Assembly (NCBI GenBank): GCA_937958345.1
Contig: CALGNW010000239.1
Span: 1 to 5,244, forward strand
Direction of reading: 5' to 3'
Source: an uncultured Neomegalonema sp.
Lineage (GTDB): Bacteria > Pseudomonadota > Alphaproteobacteria > Rhodobacterales > Rhodobacteraceae
Length of the DNA: 5,244 bases
Shown here: positions 3,877-5,244 of the stretch, one piece after another
How the letters are laid out: every line of letters starts with the position of its first letter
Position numbering within the stretch: position 1 is the first letter of the stretch
Translations under genes and position numbers: made by a program
Notes under the pieces: model-generated
Databases searched by the model: none
Told to the model about the DNA's origin: nothing
Seen by the model: the letters and a program-made list of their open reading frames with translations, nothing else

Positions 3877-5244
3877 TCTCGCATTTTCCGAACCTGCTCC
3901 AAAGGTTCTGCAAGGCGCAACCGGTCCTTGGGAAATCGTTATCGGCATGGAGGTCCACGCGCAGGTCACCTCAAAAGCAAAGCTGTTCTCGGGCGGTTCG
4001 ACCGACTTCGGGTCCGAACCGAACAGTAATGTCGCGCTCGTTGACGCCGCAATGCCGGGAATGTTGCCCGTAATCAACGAGTTCTGCGTCGAGCAGGCCG
4101 TCCGGACGGGACTGGGCCTCAAGGCGCAAATCAATCTTCGCTCGGTGTTTGACCGCAAGAACTACTTCTATCCCGACCTGCCGCAAGGCTATCAGATCAG
4201 CCAGTTCAAATACCCCATCGTGGGCGAGGGCGAGGTGCTGGTCGATATGGAACCCGGCGTCGCCCGCACTGTCCGCGTCGAGCGCATCCACCTTGAGCAG
4301 GACGCGGGCAAGTCGATCCACGACATGGACCCGACGATGAGCTTCGTTGACCTTAACCGCACCGGTGTCGCGCTGATGGAGATTGTCTCGCGCCCAGACA
4401 TTCGCGGACCGGAGGAGGCCGCCGAATATCTGAGGAAAATGCGCCAGATACTGCGGTATCTCGGAACCTGCGATGGCAACATGCAGGAGGGTTCGATGCG
4501 CGCTGACGTGAACGTCTCGGTTTGCCGCCCCGGCGATTACGAGGCGTTCCGCGAGGGCGGTGATGACTTTTCCAAACTCGGCACGCGCTGTGAGTTGAAG
4601 AACATGAACTCCATGCGCTTTATTCAGCAGGCGATTAATTTCGAGGCCCGCCGCCAGATCGACCTGATCGAAGACGGCGGCACGGTGGATCAGGAAACCC
4701 GGCTTTACGATCCGGCCAAGGGCGAGACCCGCTCGATGCGCTCGAAGGAAGAAGCCCATGATTACCGCTACTTCCCCGACCCTGATTTGCTGCCGCTCGA
4801 AATCGAGCAGGGCTGGGTTGACGACATCGCCGCGACCCTGCCGGAATTGCCGGATGAAAAGCGCGCGCGCTTTATGATCGATTACGGCGTCACTGAATAT
4901 GACGCCAGCGTCCTCGCCGCTGACCGCGCAGATGCTGACTTTTTTGAACAAGTCGCCAAAGGCCGCGACGGCAAGGCCTCGGCGAACTGGGTCGTGAACG
5001 AGCTGTTCGGGCGTCTGAATAAGGAAGGTTTGTCGGTCGCGACATCGCCGGTTTCGGCAGACCAGCTTGGCGGTATCATCGACCTGATCGGCAAGGGGGA
5101 TATCTCCGGCAAGATCGGGAAGGAACTGTTCGAGATCGTTTGGACCGAGGGCGGCGACCCCGCCGAAATCGTTGAATCCCGCGACATGAAACAGGTCACG
5201 GACACGGGCGCGATCGAGGCGGCGGTGGATGAGATCATCGCCGC
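3869..5244 (+). CDS. gatB: Asp/Glu-tRNA(Asn/Gln) amidotransferase subunit B (3' end cut by window)
   Basis: GatB is the cytoplasmic subunit that binds and phosphorylates misacylated Glu-tRNA(Gln) or Asp-tRNA(Asn). GatA supplies ammonia from glutamine, and the GatCAB complex completes tRNA charging. I read 458 codons with no stop; the family usually has about 500, so some 45 residues lie beyond the edge. Motifs in order: GMEVHAQ (26-32), DAAMPGMLP, DRKNYFYPDLPQGYQISQ, RIHLEQDAGK (139-148), LNRTGVALMEIVSRPD, RADVNVSV (211-218), GTRCELKNMNS (238-248), DYRYFPDPDLLP, then the helical tail region with WVVNELFGRLN. His30, Glu28, Glu143 and Glu171 match the family's conserved cradle-domain positions associated with metal and ATP. 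An insertion at about 222-237 (between VCRPG and LGTRC) and the 20-residue lead before WEIVIG are features I recall from Rhodobacterales. The start overlaps terC by 8 bp in another frame, with GGAGG 8 nt upstream. gatA and gatC are not in the window. Confidence 0.97.
   Translation, partial: MLDLAFSEPAPKVLQGATGPWEIVIGMEVHAQVTSKAKLFSGGSTDFGSEPNSNVALVDAAMPGMLPVINEFCVEQAVRTGLGLKAQINLRSVFDRKNYFYPDLPQGYQISQFKYPIVGEGEVLVDMEPGVARTVRVERIHLEQDAGKSIHDMDPTMSFVDLNRTGVALMEIVSRPDIRGPEEAAEYLRKMRQILRYLGTCDGNMQEGSMRADVNVSVCRPGDYEAFREGGDDFSKLGTRCELKNMNSMRFIQQAINFEARRQIDLIEDGGTVDQETRLYDPAKGETRSMRSKEEAHDYRYFPDPDLLPLEIEQGWVDDIAATLPELPDEKRARFMIDYGVTEYDASVLAADRADADFFEQVAKGRDGKASANWVVNELFGRLNKEGLSVATSPVSADQLGGIIDLIGKGDISGKIGKELFEIVWTEGGDPAEIVESRDMKQVTDTGAIEAAVDEIIA

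Noticed and set aside
3971..4951. Long minus-strand open frame (326 codons) opposite gatB
   Set aside because: It is a shadow of the gatB codon pattern. The plus strand encodes unmistakable GatB over the whole stretch, and the antisense product has no recognisable domain or ribosome binding site.

Overview
The window looks like ordinary chromosome of an alphaproteobacterium, most probably Rhodobacterales. The best lineage evidence is GatB. It has an N-terminal lead before the GMEVHAQ motif, an insertion around residues 222-237 between the VNVSV and GTRC motifs, and closely family-typical stretches around VINEFCVEQAV and QVTDTGAIE, all of which I recall from Rhodobacteraceae GatB proteins. Base composition is moderately GC-rich and looks even across the genes. 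I see no insertion sequence, phage gene, tRNA, rRNA or CRISPR array.

Layout, left to right. Bases 1-40 may hold the first codons of a minus-strand gene running off the left edge, behind a plausible sigma-70-like promoter (55-83). Bases 41-362 hold no convincing gene. From 2354 down to 363 on the minus strand lies a 663-residue exported protein made almost entirely of about 17 tetratricopeptide (TPR) repeats. Its only two cysteines sit in the last repeats. Upstream of it, on the same strand (2790-2455), is a short HxlR-family winged-helix regulator with the family's N-terminal cysteine. Divergent from these, on the plus strand, are a TerC-family seven-helix membrane protein (2998-3876) and gatB (from 3869 and past the right edge). 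GatB is subunit B of the Asp/Glu-tRNA amidotransferase. The terC and gatB genes overlap by 8 bp, with a strong ribosome binding site inside the end of terC, so they are very likely one transcript with translational coupling.

The most informative non-coding segment is the 207-bp divergent region 2791-2997. A sigma-70-like promoter for the regulator is visible at 2855-2827. A perfect 7-2-7 palindrome (2810-2825) covers its predicted transcription start, and a second perfect palindrome (2837-2847) lies in its spacer. This is the geometry of a repressed, probably autoregulated promoter. A hairpin (2874-2894) and a 7-bp direct repeat at 21-bp spacing lie on the terC side. A reasonable inference is a cysteine-based regulator controlling itself and perhaps the neighbouring TerC transporter, but nothing here proves it. 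I found no evidence for a wholly new biological system in this window.
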